From Thermoplasmatota archaeon (lineage in GTDB: Archaea; Thermoplasmatota; Thermoplasmata; Thermoplasmatales; Thermoplasmataceae): a DNA stretch of 64,000 bases. The stretch covers positions 84,376 to 148,375 of the forward strand of contig JAMDBD010000009.1 in assembly GCA_023484105.1 (NCBI GenBank). Reading direction: 5' to 3'. A program made the position numbers and the translations under genes. The notes below the pieces were generated by a model that saw only the letters and a program-made list of their open reading frames with translations, searched no databases and was not told where the DNA came from. Positions 20,252 to 28,994 of the stretch are shown in pieces; position 1 is the first letter of the stretch; each line of letters begins with the position of its first letter.

Positions 20252-23200
20252 TATCCGCCCTGGTGAGTGATATGTCCATAATAAGGCCATCTATATCCCA
20301 CTCCTTAACATGGCCAGTTTTGGCATTACCCTTTTTGAATTCCAGGCACAGGGTCTGGGACTTTATGTAATCCTTCTGATTCTCCAGAGCCTTATCCACA
20401 TCACCGTACTCTGATGCGTTTTCCCTGACCATGTATTCTGCCAGAATTTTCTCGTCGTAGTTCAGCCGCATTTCCTTGCGCATAACCTGAATTCTCCTTA
20501 CCACCTCACGGGCCAGCGCCTCTTCCTGAAGAGATCTGTCCTTTTCCAGACTGATAAAAATCTCCATGTCTTCAGGTCCTGCCTCCATGATGAAATTGTC
20601 AGACACCTTGTAACTTATTGTCAGAAATTCAGGTTTGATTTCAATGTCGCTACTTCTGACAGCTTCACCCGATGCTATCTTCTTAATCTGGATGTCAGTA
20701 AGTTCGCTGGCTGCTGATGACAGTTCCCTGACCCTTTCCTTCAGTACAGGGGCCGCAATCTGGTAGTTCACTTTAGCTGTAAGTAATACAGGTCTCTCAT
20801 CCTTTGCAATTATCCTCACGTCTCTTGCATTCAGTTCTGGAAGAATTACGGAAATATCCTGATCTGTGATCCCGTCTGCGCATATCAGAATCTCCTTAAC
20901 AGGGTGCCTCATCTTTATGTTCTTTCCCTGTCGTGCCCTTCTTGCCATTTCAAGTATGCGGATAACCCTCTCCATCCTTTTCTCAAGGCTTGCGTCTATC
21001 CGGTCTGGTTCAGCTTCCGGGTATCTTTCAGCATGGACACTTTCCTTATTTCTGCTAATTCTTGTGTATAGATAGTCAGAAAAAAATGGTGCCCATGGAG
21101 CAAGCATCCTGGAAATTCTGTCAAGTGCGTAGTACATTACTGAATAAGCACCCATTTTTTCAGGATCCATTCCATCCTTCCAGAAGAGATTCCTTGAAAG
21201 TCGCAGATAGAAATTTGAAAACTGATCTATGAGGCTCTCGATTTCACCGAGGCCCTCGTGAAACATGTAACTGTCGCAAGAAGCCGTTACCTTCCCTATG
21301 CTGCTATTAACGCGCGAGAGTAGCCAGATATCAAGGTTTCTTAGACCTTCAGGAATGCCGGAATATGTAAATTCGTCCAGGTTTGCATTAGACGCAAAGA
21401 ATGAATAGATATTCAGCAGAGTGTAAAGGCTCTTCCTCGATATTTCAAGTATCACCTTCCTGTCAAAGTTCCTGGGCTTCCACGGAGCTCCATGGGAGAG
21501 AAACATCCTCAGTTCATCTCCGCTGTATTCAGAAAGTGCTTCCATTGCCAGAACAGAATTTCCGCGGCTCTTGCTCATTTTCTTTCCTTCGCTGTCAAGG
21601 ACAAATTCCATTGTTATACAGTTGCTGAATGCTGGCGCACCAAAAATTGCACTCTGGATAACGTGCATCACATAGAACCACCCTCGAGTCTGATCCATCC
21701 CCTCACTGACAAAATCCACTGGAATTGACACATCCGGGCGGAATTCCTTTCTGGCAGGATATTCCAGGGCGGCAAACGGCACGCTTCCCGAGTCGAACCA
21801 GGTATCCATAACGTAAGGCTCTCTTGTCATCTGCTCACCGCACTCGGAGCATTCAAAGACTACCTGGTCTATGTGGGGTCTATGCAGATCTTCTAAATTA
21901 ATTCCGGTGAGATCGAATATTTCTTTTCGCCGTGTAAGAATCCTAATATGGTTATTGTTGCATCGCCAGACTGGAAGCGGTGTACCCCAGTATCTGTTCC
22001 TTGACAGTGCCCAATCCTTAGCTTCAGCTATAAAATTTCCGAATCTTCCGTCTCTCAGATGCTGTGGAAACCAGTTTATCCTGAGGTTGTTCTCAGTGAG
22101 CTTTTCCCTCAGTTTTGAAACTGCCAGATACCAGGTGTCCAGTGGATAATAAAGTATTGGGGAATCACAACGGTAACAGAAAGGGTAGCTGTGCAGTATT
22201 TTCTCAGATTTGAGCAGTATTCTTTTTTCCTTAAGATACCTTATAATTTCCGGATCAGCCTCCTTCACCGGTTTTCCATACCAGGGCAGAGACCTGTCAG
22301 AGAATTTGCCAGATTCATCGACGGGTTTCAGCATCCTGACGCCCAACTTCTTCCCAACCTCAAAATCGTCCTGGCCGAATGCTGGAGCGATGTGAACAAT
22401 ACCTGTTCCATCATCTTTCCCTACAAAATCTGCACATATGACCTTCAGTGACCCCTCAGGCGCTTTCAAAAAAGGGATTATCTGGATATATTTTCTCCCC
22501 TCCAGTTCAGAGCCCCTCAGTTGCCTAATTTCACTGGCATCTTCACCAAGAACATTTGCGATTCTGTCCTTCATAAGATACAGTTTTTCGCCATTAAACT
22601 CAACGAGAGAGTATATTTCGTCTGGAGATACTGCAAGAAATTCATTTGAAGGAAGTGTCCATGGCGTAGTTGTCCATGCCAGAAAATATGCATCCTCGTC
22701 TGCGCACCGGAACTTGATATAAACGGACGGATCCTTAACATCCTTATAACCCTGTGAAAGTTCGTGAGATGCCAGCGGTGTTCCGCACCTTGGACAATAT
22801 GGTACAATCTTGTAATCTTTGTAAAGCAGACCAAGTTCGTGAAACTGCTTGACTGCCCACCATACACTTTCCATAAATTCAGGAGACATGGTTACATATG
22901 GATTGTTGTGGTCGACAGAGTAGCCAAGAAGCCTGTCCATTCTCTGCCACTCCTCTATGTAAGTGAGAGCGCTTTCCCTGCAATAAGCGTTGAATCTGCC
23001 TATTCCTATTTCCTCTATCTTCTGTTTCTGGTTTATTTTGAAGTGCTTTTCAGCTTCTATCTCCACTCCAAGTCCATGGCAGTCCCACCCTGCGTTTCTC
23101 CTTGAGATCCGGAAGCCACGCATTGTTTTGTATCTCAGAACAGTATCCTTGATTGTTCTTGTCATCACATGGCCAACATGGGGCCTTCCGTTGGCTGTTG

Positions 23201-23372
23201 GAGGCCCTTCAAGAAACTTGAATTCCGGACCATCCGGGTTCGCGGTCATAATAATCCTTTCAAGGTCATTCTTTTCCCATTGACTGAGGACTCTCTCCTG
23301 TATTGTCCTCATAGTAAGATCGGATTCCGGAACCTCATAATGCCTTGCTTCCATTGAGGGGAGGAAATCCAT
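20241..23372 (-). CDS. ileS: Isoleucyl-tRNA synthetase
   Basis: 1043 aa, full length for the archaeal/eukaryotic type. Class I signatures: HVGH (65-68) in '[19 protein letters not shown]', the editing-domain tryptophan/threonine segment '[13 protein letters not shown]', and KMSKS in '[13 protein letters not shown]'. CP1 zinc cysteines '[14 protein letters not shown]' and a second cluster 'CNNNH...CSECGEQM' are visible. The C-terminal anticodon-binding and appended domains are complete. No frameshift is seen. Confidence 0.97.
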   Translation of the reverse strand: MDFLPSMEARHYEVPESDLTMRTIQERVLSQWEKNDLERIIMTANPDGPEFKFLEGPPTANGRPHVGHVMTRTIKDTVLRYKTMRGFRISRRNAGWDCHGLGVEIEAEKHFKINQKQKIEEIGIGRFNAYCRESALTYIEEWQRMDRLLGYSVDHNNPYVTMSPEFMESVWWAVKQFHELGLLYKDYKIVPYCPRCGTPLASHELSQGYKDVKDPSVYIKFRCADEDAYFLAWTTTPWTLPSNEFLAVSPDEIYSLVEFNGEKLYLMKDRIANVLGEDASEIRQLRGSELEGRKYIQIIPFLKAPEGSLKVICADFVGKDDGTGIVHIAPAFGQDDFEVGKKLGVRMLKPVDESGKFSDRSLPWYGKPVKEADPEIIRYLKEKRILLKSEKILHSYPFCYRCDSPILYYPLDTWYLAVSKLREKLTENNLRINWFPQHLRDGRFGNFIAEAKDWALSRNRYWGTPLPVWRCNNNHIRILTRRKEIFDLTGINLEDLHRPHIDQVVFECSECGEQMTREPYVMDTWFDSGSVPFAALEYPARKEFRPDVSIPVDFVSEGMDQTRGWFYVMHVIQSAIFGAPAFSNCITMEFVLDSEGKKMSKSRGNSVLAMEALSEYSGDELRMFLSHGAPWKPRNFDRKVILEISRKSLYTLLNIYSFFASNANLDEFTYSGIPEGLRNLDIWLLSRVNSSIGKVTASCDSYMFHEGLGEIESLIDQFSNFYLRLSRNLFWKDGMDPEKMGAYSVMYYALDRISRMLAPWAPFFSDYLYTRISRNKESVHAERYPEAEPDRIDASLEKRMERVIRILEMARRARQGKNIKMRHPVKEILICADGITDQDISVILPELNARDVRIIAKDERPVLLTAKVNYQIAAPVLKERVRELSSAASELTDIQIKKIASGEAVRSSDIEIKPEFLTISYKVSDNFIMEAGPEDMEIFISLEKDRSLQEEALAREVVRRIQVMRKEMRLNYDEKILAEYMVRENASEYGDVDKALENQKDYIKSQTLCLEFKKGNAKTGHVKEWDIDGLIMDISLTRADTKK

Positions 23373-23471
23373 AGGGCGTATATAGTTTGCTGGGATTATA
23401 CGGTATTAATGAAAGATTAATCGATGAATTGACAATTTTTTAATGATGGTTTTATTTGAAATAAACCATCT

Positions 23472-24434
23472 TCATACGTATCTGTTTTTTGTGAAGTGCT
23501 CATACCCTTTTTTTTCAATCTTATGCCAGCGATCTTCTCTGAACAATATCGGGTCCCCATGATATAAATCACCGATAAAATGCACTTCAACGCCTGATTT
23601 TTTCATCTGCTCCCTGAACCCCTCATAATCCTCATTGTTGACAGTGAACATGAGTTCATAGTCTCCACCGAAATTGCATGCCTCTATGACAGTATCTATG
23701 TCTGTGATATCAGCAGCCTTTTTTATCCCACTGTAAACAGGTATGTCATCTCCCACAATTCTTGCCCCCAGACCAAAAGATTCCTTTATCTGCCAAATGG
23801 AAGAGAAAAGGCCATCAGAGAGATCGGTCATGAACTTTACCCCGCTGTCTGCCAGAATCTGTCCCTCTCTAACTCTGGGGACAAAATCAAGCATGAGCCT
23901 GATCGCATGGTTAATCCTGTACCCAGACCTATAAAGATGGTATCCAGTGACGCATTTTCCAAGTTTTCCAGTAATTCCTATGATCTGCCCTGCGGCGATT
24001 CCCGATCTCCTTATCACTTTATTTTTCAGCTGCCTGCCAAATATGGTACCGGCAAGTATCAGCTCCTTAGCCTCCTTCGTGTCGCCGCCCATGATGTACG
24101 AACCGAACTGGGAAAGCCTGCGTGATGCACCCATGTATATTCCTTCAAGGGATTCCATTTCCGTATCTGGTGGAGCCAAAACATCAATCACCATTCCAAT
24201 GGGTATACCACCCATGGCGGCAATGTCGCTGAGGTTGATCCCAGCAAGAAATTCACCGATAAGTTCATCTGGGGCACCTTCCGGAATATTGTTCTCCACT
24301 GATACAGAGTCTGAGGAGATCATAATATAGTGCCGTCCTGATTCTATAAGAGCGCAATCTTCAGGCATTTCGTTATTCGCAAAGCGGTTGAGACGCCTGA
24401 TAATCTCTCTTTCCCCAAGATCAGAAAGTTTCAT
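23472..24434 (-). CDS. thiL: Thiamine-monophosphate kinase
   Basis: 320 aa. PurM-like ATP-grasp-independent fold: N-terminal 'LGEREIIRRL', 'SSDSVSVENNIP', 'NLSDIAAMGGIPIGMVIDVLAP', 'MGGDTKEAKELIL', 'SGIAAGQIIGITGKLG', 'MTDLSDGLFSSIWQI' and 'NFGGDYELMFTV'. It phosphorylates thiamine monophosphate to thiamine diphosphate, the cofactor of the transketolase encoded nearby. The ATG at 24432-24434 lies just beyond the orphaned tail of the upstream RaSEA-like gene; before the rearrangement the two genes were probably ~10 bp apart. Confidence 0.93.
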   Translation of the reverse strand: MKLSDLGEREIIRRLNRFANNEMPEDCALIESGRHYIMISSDSVSVENNIPEGAPDELIGEFLAGINLSDIAAMGGIPIGMVIDVLAPPDTEMESLEGIYMGASRRLSQFGSYIMGGDTKEAKELILAGTIFGRQLKNKVIRRSGIAAGQIIGITGKLGKCVTGYHLYRSGYRINHAIRLMLDFVPRVREGQILADSGVKFMTDLSDGLFSSIWQIKESFGLGARIVGDDIPVYSGIKKAADITDIDTVIEACNFGGDYELMFTVNNEDYEGFREQMKKSGVEVHFIGDLYHGDPILFREDRWHKIEKKGYEHFTKNRYV

Positions 24435-24440
24435 GCTTTC

Positions 24441-24572
24441 ACTCTGCAGCCGCCGAGAATCCCTTCATATCTCTGAGTGCCAGGTTATAATCAAACTGCA
24501 CGGGCAATAGATCCTCGCATTCTATTTCATCATAATATTGGCTCAAATCGGCGTTTCTAACATATTCTGAGA
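24441..24572 (-). pseudogene. Orphaned 3' end of the RaSEA-like gene (duplicated C-terminus)
   Basis: Read on the minus strand, 24572-24461 is identical to the coding sequence for the last ~37 residues of the intact RaSEA-like gene (encodes ...QYYDEIECEDLLPVQFDYN LALRDMKG). It then continues to GFSAAAE and a TGA near 24442. This is probably the ancestral C-terminus, disconnected when a duplication placed a second copy (24600-24711) plus an inverted insert upstream. It has no start of its own. Confidence 0.75.
24461..24572. repeat. 112-bp perfect direct repeat, copy 1
   Basis: Identical over all 112 bases to 24600-24711, with a 27-bp spacer (24573-24599). It covers the 3' coding end of the RaSEA-like gene. 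See copy 2 and the inverted arms at 24568-24604 and 24731-24767. Confidence 0.97.
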
Positions 24573-24604
24573 ACCTTCTAAAATTGATAGTCAGCTGCTC
24601 CCTT
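24568..24604. repeat. 37-nt inverted repeat, left arm
   Basis: TGAGAACCTTCTAAAATTGA... through ...CTCCCTT is the exact reverse complement of 24731-24767. It overlaps the end of direct-repeat copy 1 by 5 nt (TGAGA) and the start of copy 2 by 5 nt (CCCTT). It supplies the present stop codon of the RaSEA-like gene. Confidence 0.95.
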
Positions 24605-25639
24605 CATATCTCTGAGTGCCAGGTTATAATCAAACTGCACGGGCAATAGATCCTCGCATTCTATTTCATCATAATATTGGCTCAAATCGGCGTTTCTAAC
24701 ATATTCTGAGAGATCTCTGAAATCCTGTGTAAGGGAGCAGCTGACTATCAATTTTAGAAGGTTCTCATCACTGGAGCTGTTGTGCACACCTCTTTCCCTG
24801 TTTCCTCCAGTTGGATATGAAACCACACTGAAACCTTTTTCGCTGGCCCAGAGAAGAATCCTTGCCAGAGACCAGAGTCTGGGGGGTCTGTAAAGCCCTC
24901 TCTTCCAAAGGTATTCCACGAGCGTGTTTTTCTGAATGTTCATGGGATTCACCGATATATCAGTGGAGTAAGGTGCAACGTCTGAGATTGATCGCTGGAC
25001 ATCGATGACAGATTCCGCTTCCGATAGAAACGGTGGTTTCAGGAGAAGGTAACTCCTGACCTCGAATCCGTTATTTATGCAGGTCTTCGCCGCGCCTACA
25101 AACTTTGAGAACCCGGTTCCTTTGTTTATGGAATTTTTTATGATTTCGTCATTGGTGCTTTCCACACCTATGGCTATTCGTGTATTTATCTTCCGATTCT
25201 GGATTGGCTCCAGGTTTCTCTTTACTATATACTCTGTGCGTGATTCGATAAGCAGTTTATCCACTCTGTCTTTAACAGAATCGTAAAAGTAGTCTCTAGC
25301 TTCAGCAGGAAATTCCATTGTATCAAGGAAGCTTCCGGAAGTGAAGATTTTCAGTATCATTGTATCGCCAAGATAATGAATAACACTGTCGATCTGTTTC
25401 ATCAAATCCTCTGAAGTCACGGTGGATGACACGTCGTTGAAGTAACCGCACATGCTGCAGGAGGAAAATCGGTACCATGAGCATCCTCTCGTCCTGAATA
25501 TAGCGACAACAGTCTTTTCAGGGTGCCCACGTAGCCTATCCAATTCTGTCCATACAGAAACAGGCTTTGAGTTATCCGTCAAGCCACTATCTGATGGCAT
25601 CAGCCTCTTCACGAATGCTGAAAGATCTCTGTTAATCAT
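24578..25639 (-). CDS. Radical SAM protein, archaeosine synthase RaSEA-like
   Basis: 353 aa. The radical SAM cluster cysteines sit in 'RTRGCSWYRFSSCSMCGYFND' (C-x7-C-x2-C, ~51-61), followed by 'LKIFTSGSFLD', 'IESRTEYI', 'IAIGVESTNDEIIKNSINKG' and 'RSYLLLKPPFLSE'. This layout is that of the archaeal family that includes RaSEA, partner of ArcS in archaeosine (G+ in tRNA position 15) formation. The last residues (AADYQF) come from an inverted 37-nt insertion that replaced the likely original tail GFSAAAE. The core is intact, so activity may be retained. Confidence 0.8.
   Translation of the reverse strand: MINRDLSAFVKRLMPSDSGLTDNSKPVSVWTELDRLRGHPEKTVVAIFRTRGCSWYRFSSCSMCGYFNDVSSTVTSEDLMKQIDSVIHYLGDTMILKIFTSGSFLDTMEFPAEARDYFYDSVKDRVDKLLIESRTEYIVKRNLEPIQNRKINTRIAIGVESTNDEIIKNSINKGTGFSKFVGAAKTCINNGFEVRSYLLLKPPFLSEAESVIDVQRSISDVAPYSTDISVNPMNIQKNTLVEYLWKRGLYRPPRLWSLARILLWASEKGFSVVSYPTGGNRERGVHNSSSDENLLKLIVSCSLTQDFRDLSEYVRNADLSQYYDEIECEDLLPVQFDYNLALRDMKGAADYQF
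24600..24711. repeat. 112-bp perfect direct repeat, copy 2
   Basis: Second copy of 24461-24572. This copy is inside the intact reading frame of the RaSEA-like gene and encodes residues ~310-346 of it. Confidence 0.97.
24731..24767. repeat. 37-nt inverted repeat, right arm
   Basis: AAGGGAGCAG...GGTTCTCA, reverse complement of 24568-24604. It lies inside the RaSEA-like coding region (encodes NLLKLIVSCSL) and is the probable template of the inverted insert. Confidence 0.95.
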
Positions 25640-25787
25640 TCAGAACATGAGCCAACGCAGGCTAAAAAAGTGATCGTAAACCGAAGATGTTAATACATGG
25701 AATGAAAATCACCAGGTTCATCGTTAGAAACATTTAAATTATATTCGTAATACACTAATAACATAATGTGCATACTAAGGTGAATTC

Positions 25788-27368
25788 ATGCCCTCCTCTG
25801 AAAAAATTGAAATCATGTCCAGTAAGGAACCAAGACTAAGAAAAAACGAGGTAGGGGTCTGGGGTGCCATTGCCGAGGAGATTGCCGCAATGGCACCTGC
25901 CTGCGATACTGTGGCCTTTATAACCTCTGCAGCTGCATTTGCATTTTTTCTGACACCTCTTGCCTTTCTGATTGCCACTCTGACAATGTTCCTTGAGGTG
26001 AATACGCTTTACCACCTCTCAAAGAGGCATGCAAGTGCAGGAGGTTATTATGGATATATTGGCACAGCCTATGGTGCAACGCCCGCAATAACCTCAGGTT
26101 TTCTCTATGTAATGTATCAGATCGCCAGCACCGCAGCTATTCCTGTCTATGTTGCCGGAGTTGTTCTTCCTGGCGTCCTTTCCTTATTTCTACATATTAG
26201 CCTGCCTGGCTGGATATGGATACCCTTCATCCTTGTCTTTATAGTTGTACCTATAATGCTGGCTATTTTTGGAATAAGGCCACAGATGAAATACGTCAGG
26301 ATAGCAGCATTCTTTGAGGTTATTTTTCTGGCGGTGATCTCAGCAATAATTATATTAATGGCGAAGGACAACACCCTTCAGGTTTTCAATCCCTTCACAA
26401 GCAGCAGAGACTTCAATGCTGTAGGTGGACCACTCAGTGGTCTGGGACTCGGCATGATATTTGGACTCACAAGTTTCATAGGTTACGGTGGATCGGCCCC
26501 TCTTGGTGAGGAAGCTGTGAACAGCAGGGCAATTACCAAGAGTCTTGTATTCGGTCTGTTGATAGTTGGGGTGGTTCTCACAGAGGTGGCTTATGCGCTC
26601 ACTGTTGGATGGGGTGTTTCCTTGATGAACACCTTTGCAAAACAGAATATTCCAGGCATTCTTGTTGCAACAGCATACACTGGCGTAGCTGGAGGAGTCA
26701 TGCTTTCAATGGTAGCCTTTAACTCGGCGTTTTCGGACTCCGTGGCAATGCAATCCAACGCCGGAAGAGTATACTTTGCGATGGGACGGGATGGGGTTCT
26801 TCCAAGATATTTTGCGCAACTTCATGAGAAGTACGTTACCCCGCACAAGGCTCTGATATTCATTGCAACGTTAGCTTCATTCCTTGCAATAGGAGGGACA
26901 TTTCTGATCACCTCCCTGATGAATATACCGGTAACAAAGATGCTGTTTTCATCCGCTACAGGATCAGATGTGAGCGCCGGTCTGAGCACATCCTTTGATT
27001 TTCTGACCACTCTGGCCCTCTTTGGTCTCATAGTTACTCATATCCTGCTGAACACCAGCGTGATGACGCTCTTCTACCGACTTAAGGAAAAACACACAGG
27101 ACTTCATGCAGCGCTACATATCACGGAACACTATGTTCTTCCTGTTATAGCAACGGCAATATTCATATTCGTCCTCTATGAATCGCTAATACCGCCAGTC
27201 TTTCCCATAACCGAAGCCGTGATCGCTGCAGTTATGTATCTTGTCTTCGCTGTGGTATTTGCAGTCAGGACAGTAAAATTGAAACCTGATGTTGCGGCAA
27301 GGGCTGGAAAATCTGTGAATCTCGTTGAGGAGGAAAAACTTGCAATGCTTGAGAAGGAGGCGAATTAA
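25788..27368 (+). CDS. APC-superfamily amino-acid permease
   Basis: 526 aa with about 12-14 membrane helices and a hydrophilic N-terminus ending 'LRKNEVGVWGAIAEEIAAMAPACDT', the TM1 segment of APC transporters. 'FIGYGGSAPLGEEAVNSRAITKS' in the TM6 region and 'SMVAFNSAFSDSVAMQSNAGRVYFAMGRDGVLP' are family hallmarks. It probably imports amino acids by cation symport. An AT-rich TATA region (TTTAAATTATATT, ~25733) precedes it. It is followed 1 nt later by a small PH-like protein. A second permease of this family starts at 63845. Confidence 0.88.
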   Translation: MPSSEKIEIMSSKEPRLRKNEVGVWGAIAEEIAAMAPACDTVAFITSAAAFAFFLTPLAFLIATLTMFLEVNTLYHLSKRHASAGGYYGYIGTAYGATPAITSGFLYVMYQIASTAAIPVYVAGVVLPGVLSLFLHISLPGWIWIPFILVFIVVPIMLAIFGIRPQMKYVRIAAFFEVIFLAVISAIIILMAKDNTLQVFNPFTSSRDFNAVGGPLSGLGLGMIFGLTSFIGYGGSAPLGEEAVNSRAITKSLVFGLLIVGVVLTEVAYALTVGWGVSLMNTFAKQNIPGILVATAYTGVAGGVMLSMVAFNSAFSDSVAMQSNAGRVYFAMGRDGVLPRYFAQLHEKYVTPHKALIFIATLASFLAIGGTFLITSLMNIPVTKMLFSSATGSDVSAGLSTSFDFLTTLALFGLIVTHILLNTSVMTLFYRLKEKHTGLHAALHITEHYVLPVIATAIFIFVLYESLIPPVFPITEAVIAAVMYLVFAVVFAVRTVKLKPDVAARAGKSVNLVEEEKLAMLEKEAN

Positions 27369-27369
27369 C

Positions 27370-27666
27370 ATGTCTTCGATACCTGGGGGTTCTGAATCAG
27401 GGAACATTCGGATGGACCTAGCATTCTATCTCGGTAAAAAAGGCGTGCTTAGGCTCAACAGTGAAAAACTCACGTTTACGCCTCATAAGGGAGAGTCTGT
27501 TCAGGTTGATTTGGTGCAGATACAAAGGATCAGTTTTGAAAAAACCGCAATGGTGACATCCACATTGTTTGTAAACGACATGGAGATAACCGTATGCAGA
27601 GCTCATCTCTGGTATCAGGACATTGTTTCTTTGATTAAGTTAAGAACTGCAAAATCAATAATTTAG
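27370..27666 (+). CDS. Small protein of unknown function, possible PH/GRAM-like fold
   Basis: 98 aa from the ATG at 27370; a frame-extending start at 27325 lies inside the permease and is less likely. The sequence is a run of alternating strands ('YLGKKGVLRLNSEKLTFTP', 'VQVDLVQIQRISFEKT', 'STLFVNDMEITVCRAH') ending in one helix ('WYQDIVSLIKLRTA'). This order resembles PH/GRAM-like beta-barrels that follow membrane proteins. No catalytic motif is seen. It is probably co-transcribed with the permease (stop-to-start gap 1 nt). Confidence 0.6.
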   Translation: MSSIPGGSESGNIRMDLAFYLGKKGVLRLNSEKLTFTPHKGESVQVDLVQIQRISFEKTAMVTSTLFVNDMEITVCRAHLWYQDIVSLIKLRTAKSII

Positions 27667-27967
27667 AATTTCGTTCATTCCTGGCAGAGGTATGTTTTTT
27701 CTTCCTACAAAATGGATCTCTTGTGTTTAGAGAAAGTGGACCTCTTTGATTTTGTGGGGTAAATGAACCCCATACCTCTTCTCAGTGTGGAGTGCGCTGA
27801 ATGCAAATGCTCTTAATTCCCACTAGACTGGCCTGAGCATTGGTTAGCTTGAAAGAGAATGGGTATGCTCCCTTATCTGAAAAAATTCCATCACTTTGCT
27901 TGCTCCCAGAATGTTGAAGAGCCACAATATTATTATACTTATGATAACCATTTATACTGTAGAATAT
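27667..27967. other. Gene-poor stretch with a possible TnpB (IS605 OrfB) C-terminal remnant
   Basis: No intact gene. Around 27760-27790 one plus-strand frame reads VNEPHTSSQCG, like the zinc-ribbon start of TnpB proteins (VNPxxTSxxCSxCG). A shifted frame gives ECAECKC and a later frame LIPTRLA then ALVSLKENG after a stop. Several frameshifts and stops would be needed, so this is only a weak hint of a decayed insertion sequence. Confidence 0.2.
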
Positions 27968-28207
27968 ATGGTAAGTTTAAAATTTGGCGTTTGCAAAAAC
28001 TGCGACCACGAACTGGTTTTTTATGAAGGTCAATGGAAACATCACATTACCAGGGCAAAACTATACCATGTGCCGCACTGGCCAGCAGGCCATGTTATAA
28101 CCATAGAGTGCAAGAGAGACCCATGCAAGTGTTCAATGCCAGAACTTGATGAATCAAAGGAACAGAAATCAAGGATGGTCTTACTGGATAGCCATCCGGA
28201 GAGGTAG
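27968..28207 (+). CDS. Small Cys/His-rich protein
   Basis: 79 aa from the ATG at 27968; an in-frame extension to 27896 is low-complexity and less credible. It contains 'GVCKNCDHELVFYEGQWKHH', then 'HVPHWPAGHVITIECKRDPCKCSMPEL'. Two cysteine pairs (CKNC and CKRDPCKC) and several His suggest a zinc-binding fold. The role is unknown. A two-helix membrane protein follows 36 bp later. Confidence 0.55.
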   Translation: MVSLKFGVCKNCDHELVFYEGQWKHHITRAKLYHVPHWPAGHVITIECKRDPCKCSMPELDESKEQKSRMVLLDSHPER

Positions 28208-28243
28208 GGGAAGATCATTCTGTTATACACTGTAAACAGGATA

Positions 28244-28435
28244 ATGACTGCCGCCATATATATAGGCATACTGGCTCTTCTTACTGTACCAATTGGGTTA
28301 TATTTCTATTACTCTGGGGTGTACACAGACAGCACATCAAACATCTTCAGGATGGGGGAGTCGCTATTTGTAATGTCTCTAATTTTTCTCATTGTTGGCT
28401 GGATATACAAAGTCAGAAAAGATAAATCTAATTAA
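28244..28435 (+). CDS. Small two-helix membrane protein
   Basis: 63 aa. Two hydrophobic helices (~2-22 'AAIYIGILALLTVPIGLYFYY' in part, and ~38-56 'SLFVMSLIFLIVGWIY') are separated by a short polar loop with 'FRMGESLF', and the tail is basic (KVRKDKSN). No family recognised. It may belong to the same transcript as the preceding Cys/His-rich gene. Confidence 0.5.
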   Translation: MTAAIYIGILALLTVPIGLYFYYSGVYTDSTSNIFRMGESLFVMSLIFLIVGWIYKVRKDKSN

Positions 28436-28994
28436 ATATAAATTTGAGAATGAAGAATACAATGGCATAGGTGAAACAATAAAATCAGGAGTCAAGTCTC
28501 CTTTTTGGAATGGTTGAACAGCAAGACACATACTGCATTCAAGCGTTCTGTTGGTTTCTAGGTGCAGAAATACAGGGGTACGATCATATATCTGGTGGCA
28601 GGAGGATTTTGGCCACCTCCAGAATGTTTGAGAGATCCGAGAAAGTAAATTTAGTGATTTTTACTCTTTTAAGATGTCAGCAATGCACCCGAAAACCTGG
28701 ATTTTTTCCTAGGAGATTTGCCTTTGTATATAATGCCACATCTCCAGAAATGAACTGGTAGACTTTCAGTCAAAATTTACTCTGCGATCCAATTCCCAAT
28801 GCGTTGAACAGATCCTTAAGAACTTTCTATGTGATCATCAGAAGCCGGTATTCATGGCATGCTTAAGACAACGATATGTTTGAAAGGCGCACACTTTTTC
28901 TGTATCTATAATTATCAACACAAAAGTTGAAGAAATCTCTATGGGATTATTCTGCGATCACTTTAAAAAAGGATTAACCGTGGGTTCAAACTCC
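28436..28994. other. 560-bp stretch without a convincing gene; possible transposase remnant
   Basis: One frame near 28490-28640 reads 'FLEWLNSKTHTAFKRSVGF' then, after a stop, 'VQKYRGTIIYLVAGGF', which has the feel of a decayed transposase C-terminus. An 83-codon ORF at 28510-28761 in another frame lacks any structure or promoter. Nothing else is supported. Confidence 0.2.

Noticed and set aside
28510..28761. 83-codon ORF in the gap after the small membrane protein
   Set aside because: No ribosome site, no structural pattern, and codon use unlike neighbouring genes; another frame reads more protein-like.
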